NCBI GenBank assembly: GCA_963723455.1
Contig: CAVRQM010000005.1
Location: 248,001-312,000 of the forward strand
DNA: 64,000 bases
Direction of reading: 5' to 3'
DNA from: CAVRQM01 sp963723455
GTDB lineage: Bacteria; Pseudomonadota; Alphaproteobacteria; Acetobacterales; Acetobacteraceae
Each line of letters starts with the position of its first letter. Position 1 is the first letter of the stretch. Below, in pieces: positions 1-8,589 of the stretch. Under the pieces are notes generated by a model. That model saw only the letters and a list, made by a program, of their open reading frames with translations, made no database searches and had not been told where the DNA came from. The position numbers and the translations under genes are program-made.

Positions 1-240
1 GCGCGCCGCCAGATGCAGCAGGATCGCGCCGCTTTCGACCAGCATTGCGCCGGTCTGCGGATCCTCGATCATCGGGATCTTGCCGTTCGGGTTCTTCGCC
101 AGGTACTCCGGCGTCTGGGTGCCGCCCTTGCTGATGTCCACGGCCACCACCTCGTATGGCAGCCCGACCTCCTCCAGCATGATGCTGACCTTCTGGCCGT
201 TCGGCGTGCCCCAGGTATAGAGGCGGATCGGCTGCGTCAT
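1..240 (-). CDS. glutathione S-transferase family protein, N-terminal part
   Basis: The gene runs off the left edge, so only the first 80 residues are visible. They form a thioredoxin-like GST N-domain: an opening beta strand (IRLYTW), then TPNGQKVSIMLEE, the cis-Pro region (GKIPMI) and the glutathione-binding ESGAILLHLA segment. The GTPNG opening resembles the YfcG/Nu-class of disulfide-bond reductases rather than classical detoxifying GSTs; this is inference from the motif. The ATG at 240 overlaps the stop of the upstream ureohydrolase gene (ATGA), so the two are probably translationally coupled. The C-terminal helical domain lies outside the window. Confidence 0.85.
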   Translation of the reverse strand, partial: MTQPIRLYTWGTPNGQKVSIMLEEVGLPYEVVAVDISKGGTQTPEYLAKNPNGKIPMIEDPQTGAMLVESGAILLHLAAR

Positions 241-1283
241 GGACGAACTCCCGGAGTGACAGCCATCAGGCTGAGGATCTCGAACAGCATCTGCGCGCCG
301 ACCTGCGCGGTCACGCTGGTCGCGTCGTATTGCGGCGCGACTTCGACCACGTCGCCGCCGATGATCGGCAGGCCGGCCAGGCCGCGCAGGATGCGCTGCG
401 CCTCGCGCGGGGTCAGGCCGCCGATCTCCGGCGTGCCGGTCCCGGGCGTGAACGCCGGGTCGATGCCGTCCACGTCGAACGACAGGTAGAACGGCTCGCC
501 GCGCAGCACGTCGCGCGCCCGCGCGACCACCGCCTCGACGCCCATCGCATCGACCTCCTCGGCATGGATCACGGTCATGCCGGATTCGGTGCTGAACTCC
601 CACAGATACTCGCCGCCGCCGCGGATGCCGATCTGGATCACCCGGTCGGGATCGAGCACGCCGTCCAGCACGGCTTGGCGGAACGGGCCGCCGTGATGGA
701 ACTTGCTGCCCTCATAGATGCCCGACGTGTCGCAATGCGCGTCGATATGCACCATGCCCACCGGCCGACCGGCGCCCATCGCCTTCAGGATCGGCGCGGT
801 CATCGAATGGTCGCCGCCGGCCGACAGCGGCCGCACTCCGGCGGCGCGCACCCGGCCGTAGAACTGCTCGATGTCCTCGTGGCTCTGTTCCAGCGAAAAG
901 CGGCTGCGGAACGGCACGTCGCCGACATCGGCCACCCGCAGCTCGGCCAGCGGGGTGACGCGCAGCGCGTGGTTGTACGGGCCGATGCGCTCGACATTGC
1001 GGATCGCGCGCGGCCCGAGCCGCGTGCCGGAGCGGTTGGTCACGCCGAGATCCATCGGCACGCCGATCAGCGCCACGTCCAGCCCGGCGAACCCGGCTTC
1101 GGCCGCATCGGGCGCGAACGGCGCGCCGAGCAGGGTGGGCACGCCGGAATACGGCAGCTTGCGCACCCCGCCGCCGCGGAACGCCAGCGCGGCGGCCTTC
1201 TGGAACTCGGGGTCCACCGTCTGATGCGGCCGATCGTTGGAGTGCCGGGCGCGCAATCCCGCCAGCTTCTCGGCATCCGCCAT
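237..1283 (-). CDS. speB: agmatinase-family ureohydrolase
   Basis: A 348-residue ureohydrolase (arginase/agmatinase fold), which hydrolyses a guanidino compound to urea plus an amine using two Mn ions. The metal-ligand motifs are present in order: GGDHS, HIDAHCD, and SFDVDGIDP followed by PGTGTPEIGG. The PGTGTPE stretch is typical of agmatinase and guanidinobutyrase-type enzymes. The start at 1283 is supported by a GGAGGA ribosome site about 7 bases upstream; the open frame extends further but without family homology. The substrate (agmatine, guanidinobutyrate or another) cannot be fixed from sequence. It overlaps the downstream GST gene by 4 bp and is divergent from the SDR gene across a 73 bp gap. 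Confidence 0.85.
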   Translation of the reverse strand: MADAEKLAGLRARHSNDRPHQTVDPEFQKAAALAFRGGGVRKLPYSGVPTLLGAPFAPDAAEAGFAGLDVALIGVPMDLGVTNRSGTRLGPRAIRNVERIGPYNHALRVTPLAELRVADVGDVPFRSRFSLEQSHEDIEQFYGRVRAAGVRPLSAGGDHSMTAPILKAMGAGRPVGMVHIDAHCDTSGIYEGSKFHHGGPFRQAVLDGVLDPDRVIQIGIRGGGEYLWEFSTESGMTVIHAEEVDAMGVEAVVARARDVLRGEPFYLSFDVDGIDPAFTPGTGTPEIGGLTPREAQRILRGLAGLPIIGGDVVEVAPQYDATSVTAQVGAQMLFEILSLMAVTPGVRP

Positions 1284-1356
1284 CGTCGGTCCTCCTCCGG
1301 TCTGCTCGCGGCGTGTTATCCCCGTGCCCCGGGGCAAGCACAAGGGAAGGCGCGGC

Positions 1357-2148
1357 ATGGCAGGCGGGTTCGAGGGCAAGGTGGCGCTGGTCACCGGCGG
1401 CGGCCGCGGCATCGGGCGGGCCACCGCGCTTCGCCTGGCCGCCGGGGGCTGCGCGGTAGTTCTGCTGGAACGCGATGCGGCGGCGGCGGCCTCGGTCGCC
1501 GCGGAGGATGCGGGGCGGATCACCGCGTGCGTCGGCGACGCCACGCATGAGGCGGACATCGCGGCGGCGATCGCGCTGGCTGGGCGGCTCGGCGGCCTGG
1601 ACATCCTGGTGAACAACGCCGGCGCGACCTGGGCCGCGTCGTTCGACGACTGCACCCCGGACGCCTGGGACCGCGAGTTCGAGATCACCCTGCGCAGCGC
1701 CTTTCTGTGCTGCCGCGCGGCCCTGCCGGCGCTGCGCGCGCGCCGCCAGCCGGCGGGCGCGGCGGTGGTCAATGTCGGCTCGGTGAACGGGCTGCTGTAT
1801 GTCGGCAACCCGGCCTATAGCGCGGCCAAGGCGGGGCTGCTCAGCCTGACCCGGTCGCTTGCCGTGGAATACGGACCGGCCGGCATACGGGTGAACATGG
1901 TCAGCCCCGGTAGCGTGCGCACCGAGGCTAAGACCTGGGCCGACCGCGTCGCCCGCGACCCGGCGATCTTCGAGCGGCTGGCGCGCTGGTATCCGGTGGG
2001 GCGGGTTGGCGAGCCAGCCGACATCGCCGCCGCGATCGCCTTCCTCGCCAGCGACGAGGCGGCATTCGTCAACGGCGCGAACCTGGTGGTCGATGGCGGC
2101 CTGACCGCCGGGATGGGGGTCATGGCGCAGGAACTCGCCGTGCCGTGA
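1357..2148 (+). CDS. SDR-family NAD(P)-dependent oxidoreductase
   Basis: A 263-residue classical short-chain dehydrogenase/reductase. It has the nucleotide-binding TGGGRGIG near residue 14, NNAG near residue 88, a serine in NVGSVNG, and the catalytic YSAAK pair. The PGSVRTE segment and the C-terminal SDEAAFVNGANLVVDGG are typical of the FabG-like group. A GGGAAGG element precedes the ATG at 1357. Several further start codons lie upstream in frame, but homology begins at MAGGFEGKVALVTGG. The substrate is unknown. It sits alone, divergent from the ureohydrolase gene and 90 bp ahead of the S53 peptidase. Confidence 0.88.
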   Translation: MAGGFEGKVALVTGGGRGIGRATALRLAAGGCAVVLLERDAAAAASVAAEDAGRITACVGDATHEADIAAAIALAGRLGGLDILVNNAGATWAASFDDCTPDAWDREFEITLRSAFLCCRAALPALRARRQPAGAAVVNVGSVNGLLYVGNPAYSAAKAGLLSLTRSLAVEYGPAGIRVNMVSPGSVRTEAKTWADRVARDPAIFERLARWYPVGRVGEPADIAAAIAFLASDEAAFVNGANLVVDGGLTAGMGVMAQELAVP

Positions 2149-2238
2149 TCCGGTTCACACCAGCGGCGGCGACGGCCGTGGCACGCTTTCGGCGCGGTTC
2201 GCAGCACAGTCGCCAGCGCAGTCAGGGGAGGGATGGCC

Positions 2239-3750
2239 ATGCCGGATGCCACGATGCGGGCTTTCGTCCGCAGCTATCGCGAGGCGCCGCGCGCCGCGCG
2301 GGTCGCCGATGTGGACCCGTCGGCGACGGTGCATCTGACTGTCGTGCTGAAGCCCGACGCGGCGATGCATCCGGCCAGCTACGCCGATGGCGGCATGACG
2401 CGCGAGGAGTTCCGCAGCCGCCACTCCACCGGCGAGCCGGTGCTGGACCGCGTCGCCGCGTATGCGCGCGCGCACGGGCTGCAGATCGAGGCGAGCGAGC
2501 CTGAGCAGCACAGGGTCAAGCTGGTCGGCACCTACGCGCAGGCCTGCGCCGCGTTCCGGCCGGACGAGCTGGGGGTCTTTGAGTCGGGCGGGCGGCGCTA
2601 CGTGTCGCGCGCCGGCCACCTGCATGTGCCGGTCGATCTGGCGGCGCAGATCGTCGCGGTGATGGGCTTCGACCAGCGGCCGGTCGCGCGCCCGCATTTC
2701 CGCGCCTTCCCGCGCGCCGCTGTGAACGTGAGCTATGATCCCGCGCAGGTGGCGGCCGCCTACCAGTTTCCCGCCGGCGTCGATGGCAGCGGTCAGACGG
2801 TGGCGCTGATCGAGCTGGGCGGCGGCTTCGACCCGAACGACATAGCCGCCTATTTTGCCGAGAAGCGCATCAGGCGCACAGGCCGGCTGGTCAGCGTCCC
2901 GGTCGATGGCGCGGCCAACACTCTGAACGACCCGACCGGCGCCGATGCCGAGGTGCAGCTCGACATCGACGTGCTGGGCAGCGTGGCGCCAGGGGCGAAC
3001 ATCGCGGTGTATTTCGCGCCCAACCAGGGCAGCGGCTTTCTGGACGCCATTTCCGACGCGCTGCACGACGCGGCAAACAACCCCTCGGTCATCTCGATCA
3101 GCTGGGGCGGCCCGGAATCCGGCTGGGCCGGGCAGGACATGGACGCGATGGACCAGGCGTTCCAGTCGGCGGCGGCGCTGGGCGTCAGCGTCTGCGTCGC
3201 CTCCGGGGATAACGGGGCGGTGGACAACTCGGCGGACGGACAGAAGACCGCGGACTTCCCCGCCTCCAGCCCGAACGTGCTGGGCTGCGGCGGCACCAGC
3301 CTGCCGCGGGGCGGGGCCGAGGTGGCGTGGAACGACGGCAACGGCGCGGCCTCGGGCGGCGGGTTTTCCGCCCATTTCGCGCAGCCAGCCTATCAGCAGG
3401 GCATCCGGGGCAGCGGCCGCGGCGTGCCGGACGTGGCCGGCAATGCCGACCCGCAGACCGGCTACAACGTGCGCGTCGACGGCCAGGACGGCGTGGTGGG
3501 CGGCACCAGCGCGGTGGCCCCGCTCTGGGCGGGGCTGGTGGCGCTGGTCAACCAGTCGCTCGGGCGCAAGGTCGGGTTCATCAACCCGGTGCTGTATGCC
3601 AACCAAGCGGCGCTGACCGACATCACTTCGGGCGGCAATGACGGCTTCAACGCCGGGCCGGGCTGGGACCCGGTGACCGGGCTTGGCTCGCCGAAGGGCG
3701 CGGCGGTGCTGGCGGCGTTGCGGGGCGGCGCGGCACCGGCCGTCGCCTGA
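2239..3750 (+). CDS. S53 family serine-carboxyl peptidase (sedolisin/kumamolisin type)
   Basis: A 503-residue S53 peptidase, an acid-acting subtilisin-fold enzyme made as a proenzyme. Residues 1 to about 165 form the activation pro-domain (TVHLTVVLKPD, then YVSRAGHLHVPVDLAAQIVAVMGF). The catalytic Glu238 and Asp242 are in AEVQLDID, the oxyanion Asp324 in ASGDNG and the nucleophile Ser424 in GGTSAVAP. A C-terminal calcium-site segment follows (DITSGGNDGF, GWDPVTGLG). No signal peptide is evident, so export is uncertain. GGGGAGGG at 2225-2232 directly abuts an ATG at 2233 but stands 6 bases before the ATG at 2239, so 2239 is preferred; the alternative adds two residues. Confidence 0.9.
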   Translation: MPDATMRAFVRSYREAPRAARVADVDPSATVHLTVVLKPDAAMHPASYADGGMTREEFRSRHSTGEPVLDRVAAYARAHGLQIEASEPEQHRVKLVGTYAQACAAFRPDELGVFESGGRRYVSRAGHLHVPVDLAAQIVAVMGFDQRPVARPHFRAFPRAAVNVSYDPAQVAAAYQFPAGVDGSGQTVALIELGGGFDPNDIAAYFAEKRIRRTGRLVSVPVDGAANTLNDPTGADAEVQLDIDVLGSVAPGANIAVYFAPNQGSGFLDAISDALHDAANNPSVISISWGGPESGWAGQDMDAMDQAFQSAAALGVSVCVASGDNGAVDNSADGQKTADFPASSPNVLGCGGTSLPRGGAEVAWNDGNGAASGGGFSAHFAQPAYQQGIRGSGRGVPDVAGNADPQTGYNVRVDGQDGVVGGTSAVAPLWAGLVALVNQSLGRKVGFINPVLYANQAALTDITSGGNDGFNAGPGWDPVTGLGSPKGAAVLAALRGGAAPAVA

Positions 3751-3804
3751 TGCGTTGTCCGCCCTCCTGCCGCCTGGTCGTGACGGGGCGGCCAGTCGGG
3801 AGGG

Positions 3805-5418
3805 ATGGGGTTGGCGGATCAGGCGGGCGATGCGTCGTGGCGGCCGCGGGCGAATCCCTGGCTGATCGCGGTGGTGGTGACGCTCGCCGCGTTCATGGAG
3901 ATCCTCGACACCACCATCGTCAACGTCAGCCTGCCGCACATCGCCGGCAGCGTGGCGGCCAGCTATGACGAGGCGACCTGGACGCTGACCTCGTATCTGG
4001 TGGCCAACGGCATCGTGCTGCCGATCTCCGGCTCGCTCGGCCGGCTGATCGGCCGCAAGCGGTATTTCCTGATCTGCATCGGCATGTTCACCGTGTGCAG
4101 CTTCCTGTGCGGCATCGCCACGAGCCTGCCGGAGCTGGTCCTGTTCCGGCTGTTGCAGGGCTTCTTCGGCGGCGGCCTGCAGCCGAATCAGCAGTCGATC
4201 ATCCTGGACACCTTCGAGCCGTCGCAGCGGGGCCGGGCGTTTTCCGTGGTCGCGGTGGCGGTCATCTTCGCGCCGATCATCGGCCCGACCCTGGGCGGCT
4301 GGATCACCGACACCTACAGCTGGCGCTGGATTTTCCTGATCAACGTGCCGATCGGGGTGATGGCGTTTTTCCTGGTCAGCAGCCTGGTCGAGGATCCGCC
4401 CTGGGTTCGGCGGCAGCGCGAGCGCTGGGCCGATCTGGACTATATCGGCATCGGCCTGATCGCGCTGGGACTGGGCTGCCTGCAGGTGTTCCTGGACCGC
4501 GGCGAGGACGAGGACTGGTTCACCTCGACCTTCATCTGTGTCATGGCGGCGCTGGCCGTAGTTGGCATCGTCGCCGCGGTCGCCTGGCTGCTGACCACGC
4601 GCCGGCCGGTGGTCAACCTGCAGGTGTTCGCCGACCGCAACTTCGCTGTGGGCTCGGTGGTGGTGATCGCGATGTTCTCGATCCTGTATTCCAGCGCGGT
4701 GCTGATTCCGCAGCTGGCGCAGACGCGCCTCGGCTACACCGCCGAATGGGCCGGGCTGATCCTGTCGCCGGGCGGGTTCGTGATCCTGGCGCTGATCCCG
4801 TTCGTCACGCGCGTGCTGCTGCCCAACGTGCAGACTCGCTTCATCATCGCCTTCGGGTTCTTCGTGCTCGGCTGCGCGCTGCTGTACTCCACCGACCTCA
4901 CGCCGCAGCTGTCGTTCTGGAACCTGGCGATGCTGCGTCTGGCGCAGACCACGGGGCTGGCGTTCCTGTTTGTGCCGAACACCACGATCACCTATTCCAC
5001 CGTGCCGCGCGAGATGAACGCCGACGCCAGTTCCATGTATGTCATGCTGCGCAACGTGGCCGGCGCGATCGGCATCTCGCTGGCGACCGCGATGGTGCAG
5101 GACCAGACGCAGGTGCATCGCGCCTATCTGTCGCGCTGGCTTACGCCGCTGAACCAGCCCTACGTCTCGCTGCTGTCGCGCACCGAGCAGACCCTGCGCG
5201 GACTGGGTTTCGCCCCGGGCAGCTTGCAAGCGACGGCGAACGGGCTGATCAACCAGCAGCTGACAGCGCAGGCGGCGGTCCTGGCCTATGTCGATGTGTT
5301 CTCGCTGACCGCGGTGATGAGCTTCTGCATGGTGCCCGTCGTGCTGCTGTTCCGCGGCAGCAAGGCGGGGGGCAAAGCAAACGGAAAGGCGAGCGGCGAC
5401 GCGGTGGCCGCGCACTGA
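3805..5418 (+). CDS. DHA2/EmrB-QacA family MFS exporter
   Basis: A 537-residue proton-driven drug or metabolite exporter with 14 predicted membrane helices. Family landmarks are LDTTIVNVSLPHIAG in helix 1 (motif D1), the loop GRLIGRKR, and PIIGPTLGGWITDTYSWRW (motif C, antiporter type). The C-terminus is a short basic tail. No membrane-fusion partner is adjacent, unlike the emrA-emrB pair further right, so it may act alone or with a distant partner. GGGAGGG at 3798-3804 touches the ATG; a TTG at 3811 has better spacing and may be the true start. It follows the S53 peptidase by 54 bp, but any functional link is unproven. Confidence 0.88.
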   Translation: MGLADQAGDASWRPRANPWLIAVVVTLAAFMEILDTTIVNVSLPHIAGSVAASYDEATWTLTSYLVANGIVLPISGSLGRLIGRKRYFLICIGMFTVCSFLCGIATSLPELVLFRLLQGFFGGGLQPNQQSIILDTFEPSQRGRAFSVVAVAVIFAPIIGPTLGGWITDTYSWRWIFLINVPIGVMAFFLVSSLVEDPPWVRRQRERWADLDYIGIGLIALGLGCLQVFLDRGEDEDWFTSTFICVMAALAVVGIVAAVAWLLTTRRPVVNLQVFADRNFAVGSVVVIAMFSILYSSAVLIPQLAQTRLGYTAEWAGLILSPGGFVILALIPFVTRVLLPNVQTRFIIAFGFFVLGCALLYSTDLTPQLSFWNLAMLRLAQTTGLAFLFVPNTTITYSTVPREMNADASSMYVMLRNVAGAIGISLATAMVQDQTQVHRAYLSRWLTPLNQPYVSLLSRTEQTLRGLGFAPGSLQATANGLINQQLTAQAAVLAYVDVFSLTAVMSFCMVPVVLLFRGSKAGGKANGKASGDAVAAH

Positions 5419-5442
5419 AGACCGGCGTCGCGCCGCGTGCCG

Positions 5443-6135
5443 TCAGACGCGCACCAGGGTCACTACCAGCCGGGCCGGATCAGGCATCGTAATGTCGCCG
5501 CCGCAGGCGCGCATCAGGTCGCGGGCGATGACCAGCTCATGGTGCCCGTGCGGCCCGGTCGGCGTGGCGAAGCACTCGGCGTCGATCAGCCGGGCCCCGT
5601 CATGGTCGATCGTCAGCGTCCAGCTGCGCGCTTCGGTCGATGCGGCGACGGCCGCGCGCGTCGCGTCCAGGGCGCGAAGATGCGCGAACAGGCTGGTCCA
5701 GGCCCGGCACAGGTGCTCCGGGTCGGCCTCCACCGCCGCCGCGGCCGGCACGCTCATCGCCAGCGCCAGATCCGGCGGCGTCGCGCTCTCGATGGCCGGG
5801 CGCAGCTCCAACCGCGCCCGCGTCACCGACGGCAGCGTTTGGCGGATGCCGCCCAGATCGTCGCGCAGCACCTCGATGGTCCGCTCCACCGCGCGCACCA
5901 GCACGTCGGCCGCGCGGCGCACCGCCGGGTCGGGGCTGGCCTGCAGCCGCTCGGCCGCCAGCAGCGCAGGCGACATCACGCCGCGCAGGTCATGGCTCAG
6001 CCGGGACAGGCCGGTGGCGAGCGCCGACAGCCGGGCCGCCTGCCAGCGGGCCGACACTGTGTCCGCATCGGCGCGCGGCCGCTTGCGGGTCCGACCGGAC
6101 AATGAGAACAGCCGTCGGCCCGGCCCCCCGCTCAT
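5443..6135 (-). CDS. orphan histidine-kinase-like protein without sensor domain
   Basis: A 230-residue soluble protein. After a basic N-terminus, residues 36-70 match a HisKA dimerisation helix, with the candidate phospho-acceptor His48 in SRLSHDLRGVM. The remainder resembles a histidine-kinase ATPase fold but has no recognisable N-box or G-box; where GLGLAIV would be expected it reads HHELVIARDLMRACGG. It may therefore be a phosphotransfer-type protein (compare ChpT) or a kinase relic; this is inference. It lacks membrane segments and any adjacent response regulator. Its ATG at 6135 overlaps the stop of the flavoprotein gene (ATGA), making it the third gene of a TVP38-flavoprotein-HK operon. 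Confidence 0.6.
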   Translation of the reverse strand: MSGGPGRRLFSLSGRTRKRPRADADTVSARWQAARLSALATGLSRLSHDLRGVMSPALLAAERLQASPDPAVRRAADVLVRAVERTIEVLRDDLGGIRQTLPSVTRARLELRPAIESATPPDLALAMSVPAAAAVEADPEHLCRAWTSLFAHLRALDATRAAVAASTEARSWTLTIDHDGARLIDAECFATPTGPHGHHELVIARDLMRACGGDITMPDPARLVVTLVRV

Positions 6136-7559
6136 GGCCCGAACGCCGCAGGCAGCCGGCCCAGCAAAGCTGCCAAGCCGCGAGTCCGTGCGGCGAACAG
6201 GCGCGGCGCGAAGGCGCTGCCGGCGGCGCGCTTGGCCGCCTCGGCGCGGGTCGGATAGGGCACGATCAGGCCAGCCATCGCGCTCAGCGGCAGCCGACGG
6301 GCGATCGCCAGCGTCCAGGCACCGATCATCTCGCCAGCGTGGCGCGCGACGATGCCTGCGCCCAGCACGCGGCCGCGGCGGACCACCAGCTTGACCAGCC
6401 CCTCGGTCCGCCGCTCGGTCTGCGCACGGTCATTCTCGGCCATGTTCCAGCGCAGGATCTCGGTGCGCAGTCCGGCGCGCTGTGCGTCCGCCTCGGTCAT
6501 GCCGACCTGCGCCAGTTCGGGATCGGTGTAGGTCACCCGCGGCATCGCCCGGTCGTCGATCCGGGCGGGCAGGCGGAACACCGCTCGGCGGATCACCACC
6601 GAGGCGTGGTGGCTGGCGGCATGGGTCAGACAGCGCGGGCCGATGCCGGCCGGGTCGGCGATGTCGCCCACCGCGAACACGCGGCGGTTGCCGATGCTGC
6701 GCAGCCCGGCATCGGTCGCGACCCCGCGCGGCGTGGTCGGCACGCTCGCGGCCGCGCAGTCGAGGCTGTCCAGGTTCGGCGTCCGCCCGGTGGCGACCAG
6801 CAGATGGCTGCCGGACAGGCGCGCGCCGTCGGCCAGGATCAGCGTCGGCCCGGGCTCGACCTTGGCGACGGCGGCGTTCTCATGGATCGACACGCCCTGC
6901 TGCGCCAGCCGCGCGCGCACGACGCCGACCAGTTCGGCGTCCTCCCGCGGGGCGAGGCGGCCCTGCTCGACGATGCTGACCCGGCAGCCCAGCCCGGCAT
7001 GCGCCTGCGCCAGCTCCAGCCCGATCGCGCCACCGCCCAGGATCAGGAGATGCGGCGGAGGGTCCGGCAGATCGAACACCGTCTCATGCGTCAGGAACCC
7101 GGTCTCGCGCAGGCCGGGGATGTCCGGGATGGCCGGCCGGCTGCCGCCGGCGAGCACGATGCGGCGCGCCCGGATGCGGCGGCCCTCGATCGCCAGCGCG
7201 TCGGGCGCCACGAACCGCGCCTCGCCACGCAGCACCGTGGCGCCCAGCCGCTCGAACCGCTCGATGCTGTCAGCCGGCGCAATGGTGTCGATCACGCCGC
7301 GAACATGCGCCCGGACGGCATCCCAGTCGATCGTGGCGGCCGCGAGCCGCACGCCGAAGCGGGCCGCGTCGCCGGCATCCTGCGCGGCGTGGGCAGCGGC
7401 CAGCAGCGACTTGCTGGGCACGCAGCCGGTGTTCAGGCAGTCGCCGCCCATGCGGCCGCGTTCGATCAGCGCCACACGCAGGCCAAGCTGTGCCGCGACG
7501 GCGGCCACCGACAGGCCCGCCGCGCCGGCGCCGACAACCGCCATGTCGAACTCAGGCAT
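6132..7559 (-). CDS. mercuric-reductase-like FAD disulfide oxidoreductase
   Basis: A 475-residue member of the class I pyridine-nucleotide disulfide oxidoreductases. Residues 1-35 bind FAD (VVGAGAAGLS). The redox pair is Cys41/Cys46 in GGDCLNTGCVPSKS. A central NAD(P)H motif reads LILGGGAIGLELA, and the FAD ribityl site is VFAVGDIAD. The C-terminal interface has PYPTRAEA where the family usually has HPT-SE, so the catalytic His is replaced by Tyr. It also lacks the C-terminal Cys pair of true MerA, so mercury reduction should not be assumed. The start at 7559 overlaps the TVP38 gene by 8 bp; proteins of these two families often occur together or fused (family knowledge). Confidence 0.85.
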   Translation of the reverse strand: MPEFDMAVVGAGAAGLSVAAVAAQLGLRVALIERGRMGGDCLNTGCVPSKSLLAAAHAAQDAGDAARFGVRLAAATIDWDAVRAHVRGVIDTIAPADSIERFERLGATVLRGEARFVAPDALAIEGRRIRARRIVLAGGSRPAIPDIPGLRETGFLTHETVFDLPDPPPHLLILGGGAIGLELAQAHAGLGCRVSIVEQGRLAPREDAELVGVVRARLAQQGVSIHENAAVAKVEPGPTLILADGARLSGSHLLVATGRTPNLDSLDCAAASVPTTPRGVATDAGLRSIGNRRVFAVGDIADPAGIGPRCLTHAASHHASVVIRRAVFRLPARIDDRAMPRVTYTDPELAQVGMTEADAQRAGLRTEILRWNMAENDRAQTERRTEGLVKLVVRRGRVLGAGIVARHAGEMIGAWTLAIARRLPLSAMAGLIVPYPTRAEAAKRAAGSAFAPRLFAARTRGLAALLGRLPAAFGP

Positions 7560-8289
7560 GGCGTGCCCGCCAGTGTCGCCAGGCGACGGGCGCCAGCGAC
7601 AGCGCCGCCAGTCCCAGCAGGGGCAGCAGCACCGGGGCGGATAGCAGCGCAGACAGGTCCGGCGCCCCGCCGCGCGCCAGCACGCTCTGCGCCCCGGCGC
7701 CGATCCCGGCCAGCACCAGCGTCGCCGGGATAATCCCGAACACGGTCGCCGCGGCATAGGGCAGCAGCCGCATCCCGAGCAGGGCCGGCGCGAGGTTGGT
7801 CAGCCAGAACGGTACCGCCGGAATCAGCCGCAAGGCCAGCAGCGCCGAGAACCCGTCGCGCTGCAGCGCCGGACGCAGCCGCTCGACCAGTGTGCCCGCG
7901 CCTTGCGCCAGCCAGCGCCCGAGCGTGCTGCGCGCTGCCAGGAACAGCAGGATCGCACCCAGGCTCGCCCCGGCCACCGCCAGCGCGCCGCCTGCGACCG
8001 CCCCGAACAGCGCGCCGCCCAGCACCGTCAGGACGCCGCCGGCCGGCAGGGACAGGCCGACGAAGCCTGCATAGGCGGCGACATAGGCCAGGCCGGCGGC
8101 GATCGGATGGGCGGCGGCCAGCCCGCGCCACGCCTGCAGCCGCGCGCCGATGGCAGGCCAGGACAACGCCCCGGCCGCGCCGCCGCGCCAGGCGAGGGCG
8201 GCGAGCGCGAGCAGGACCAGCAGCGGGATCGCGCGGCGCAGCTTGGGCACGCGGAGCGTGGTAGCAGGCCGGGCGGCCGCTGTCCGCAT
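7552..8289 (-). CDS. TVP38/TMEM64 (SNARE-associated/DedA-like) membrane protein
   Basis: A 245-residue polytopic inner-membrane protein. Following a first helix (LLVLLALAALAW) it has the family core: SLPAGGVLTVLGGALFG, then LALRLIPAVPFWLTN and later GIIPATLVLAGIGAG. These glycine/proline-rich re-entrant segments define VTT-domain proteins, which are linked to lipid scrambling and membrane stress. The ATG at 8289 is the first that gives a sensible N-terminus; the open frame continues upstream across the rpmH promoter. Its stop overlaps the flavoprotein start by 8 bp, so both are one transcription unit, divergent from rpmH. Confidence 0.85.
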   Translation of the reverse strand: MRTAAARPATTLRVPKLRRAIPLLVLLALAALAWRGGAAGALSWPAIGARLQAWRGLAAAHPIAAGLAYVAAYAGFVGLSLPAGGVLTVLGGALFGAVAGGALAVAGASLGAILLFLAARSTLGRWLAQGAGTLVERLRPALQRDGFSALLALRLIPAVPFWLTNLAPALLGMRLLPYAAATVFGIIPATLVLAGIGAGAQSVLARGGAPDLSALLSAPVLLPLLGLAALSLAPVAWRHWRARHA

Positions 8290-8324
8290 TGTCCCGGCGC
8301 CGGGCAAGCACACCGCTTCGTCGG

Positions 8325-8354
8325 TTGACGCGCCATCTCCCGCGCGACTATAAG
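8325..8354 (+). promoter_or_regulatory. sigma70-type promoter of the rpmH operon
   Basis: TTGACG (8325-8330) and TATAAG (8349-8354) are separated by 18 bp, a near-consensus housekeeping promoter. It lies 66 bp ahead of rpmH and is correctly oriented. It is also within 40 bp of the start of the divergent TVP38 gene, so both promoters share this 130 bp region. Confidence 0.75.
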
Positions 8355-8420
8355 CCGCCGCCTGACGCGCCCCGCCGCATGATGGCTGGCGGCGCCCGCA
8401 AGCATGTCCCGGAGAGTACC

Positions 8421-8555
8421 GTGAAGCGCACCTATCAACCCTCGAAGCTGGTCCGCAAGCGCCGTCACGGTTTCCGCGCCCGCATGGAAACCGTCGGCGG
8501 CCGCAAGGTGCTGGCCAATCGCCGGGCCAAGGGGCGCAAGCGCCTCTCGGCCTGA
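8421..8555 (+). CDS. rpmH: 50S ribosomal protein L34
   Basis: A 44-residue, very basic protein beginning MKRTYQPSKLVRKRRHGF and ending RAKGRKRLSA, the complete L34 sequence. It is part of the large ribosomal subunit. The start codon is GTG at 8421 with GGAGAG five bases upstream; longer readings add non-homologous residues. It is followed 34 bp later by rnpA, the near-universal arrangement, and is driven by the promoter at 8325-8354. Confidence 0.97.
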   Translation: MKRTYQPSKLVRKRRHGFRARMETVGGRKVLANRRAKGRKRLSA

Positions 8556-8589
8556 GCCGCCGCGTCCCGGGACGCTTGTCCAGGGCAGC

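Noticed and set aside
330..1550. Long plus-strand open frame over the ureohydrolase gene
   Set aside because: It is antisense to a gene with full catalytic motifs and shows only low-complexity Ala/Arg/His sequence.
2155..5415. A 1086-codon open frame on the minus strand opposite the S53 peptidase and MFS exporter
   Set aside because: It is antisense to two well-supported genes, is a biased Arg/His/Ala/Gln sequence, and has no domain. High G+C makes stops rare in shadow frames.
6132..7559. Calling the flavoprotein a true mercuric reductase
   Set aside because: It lacks the C-terminal vicinal cysteines and the usual catalytic His, and there are no merR, merT or merP genes nearby.
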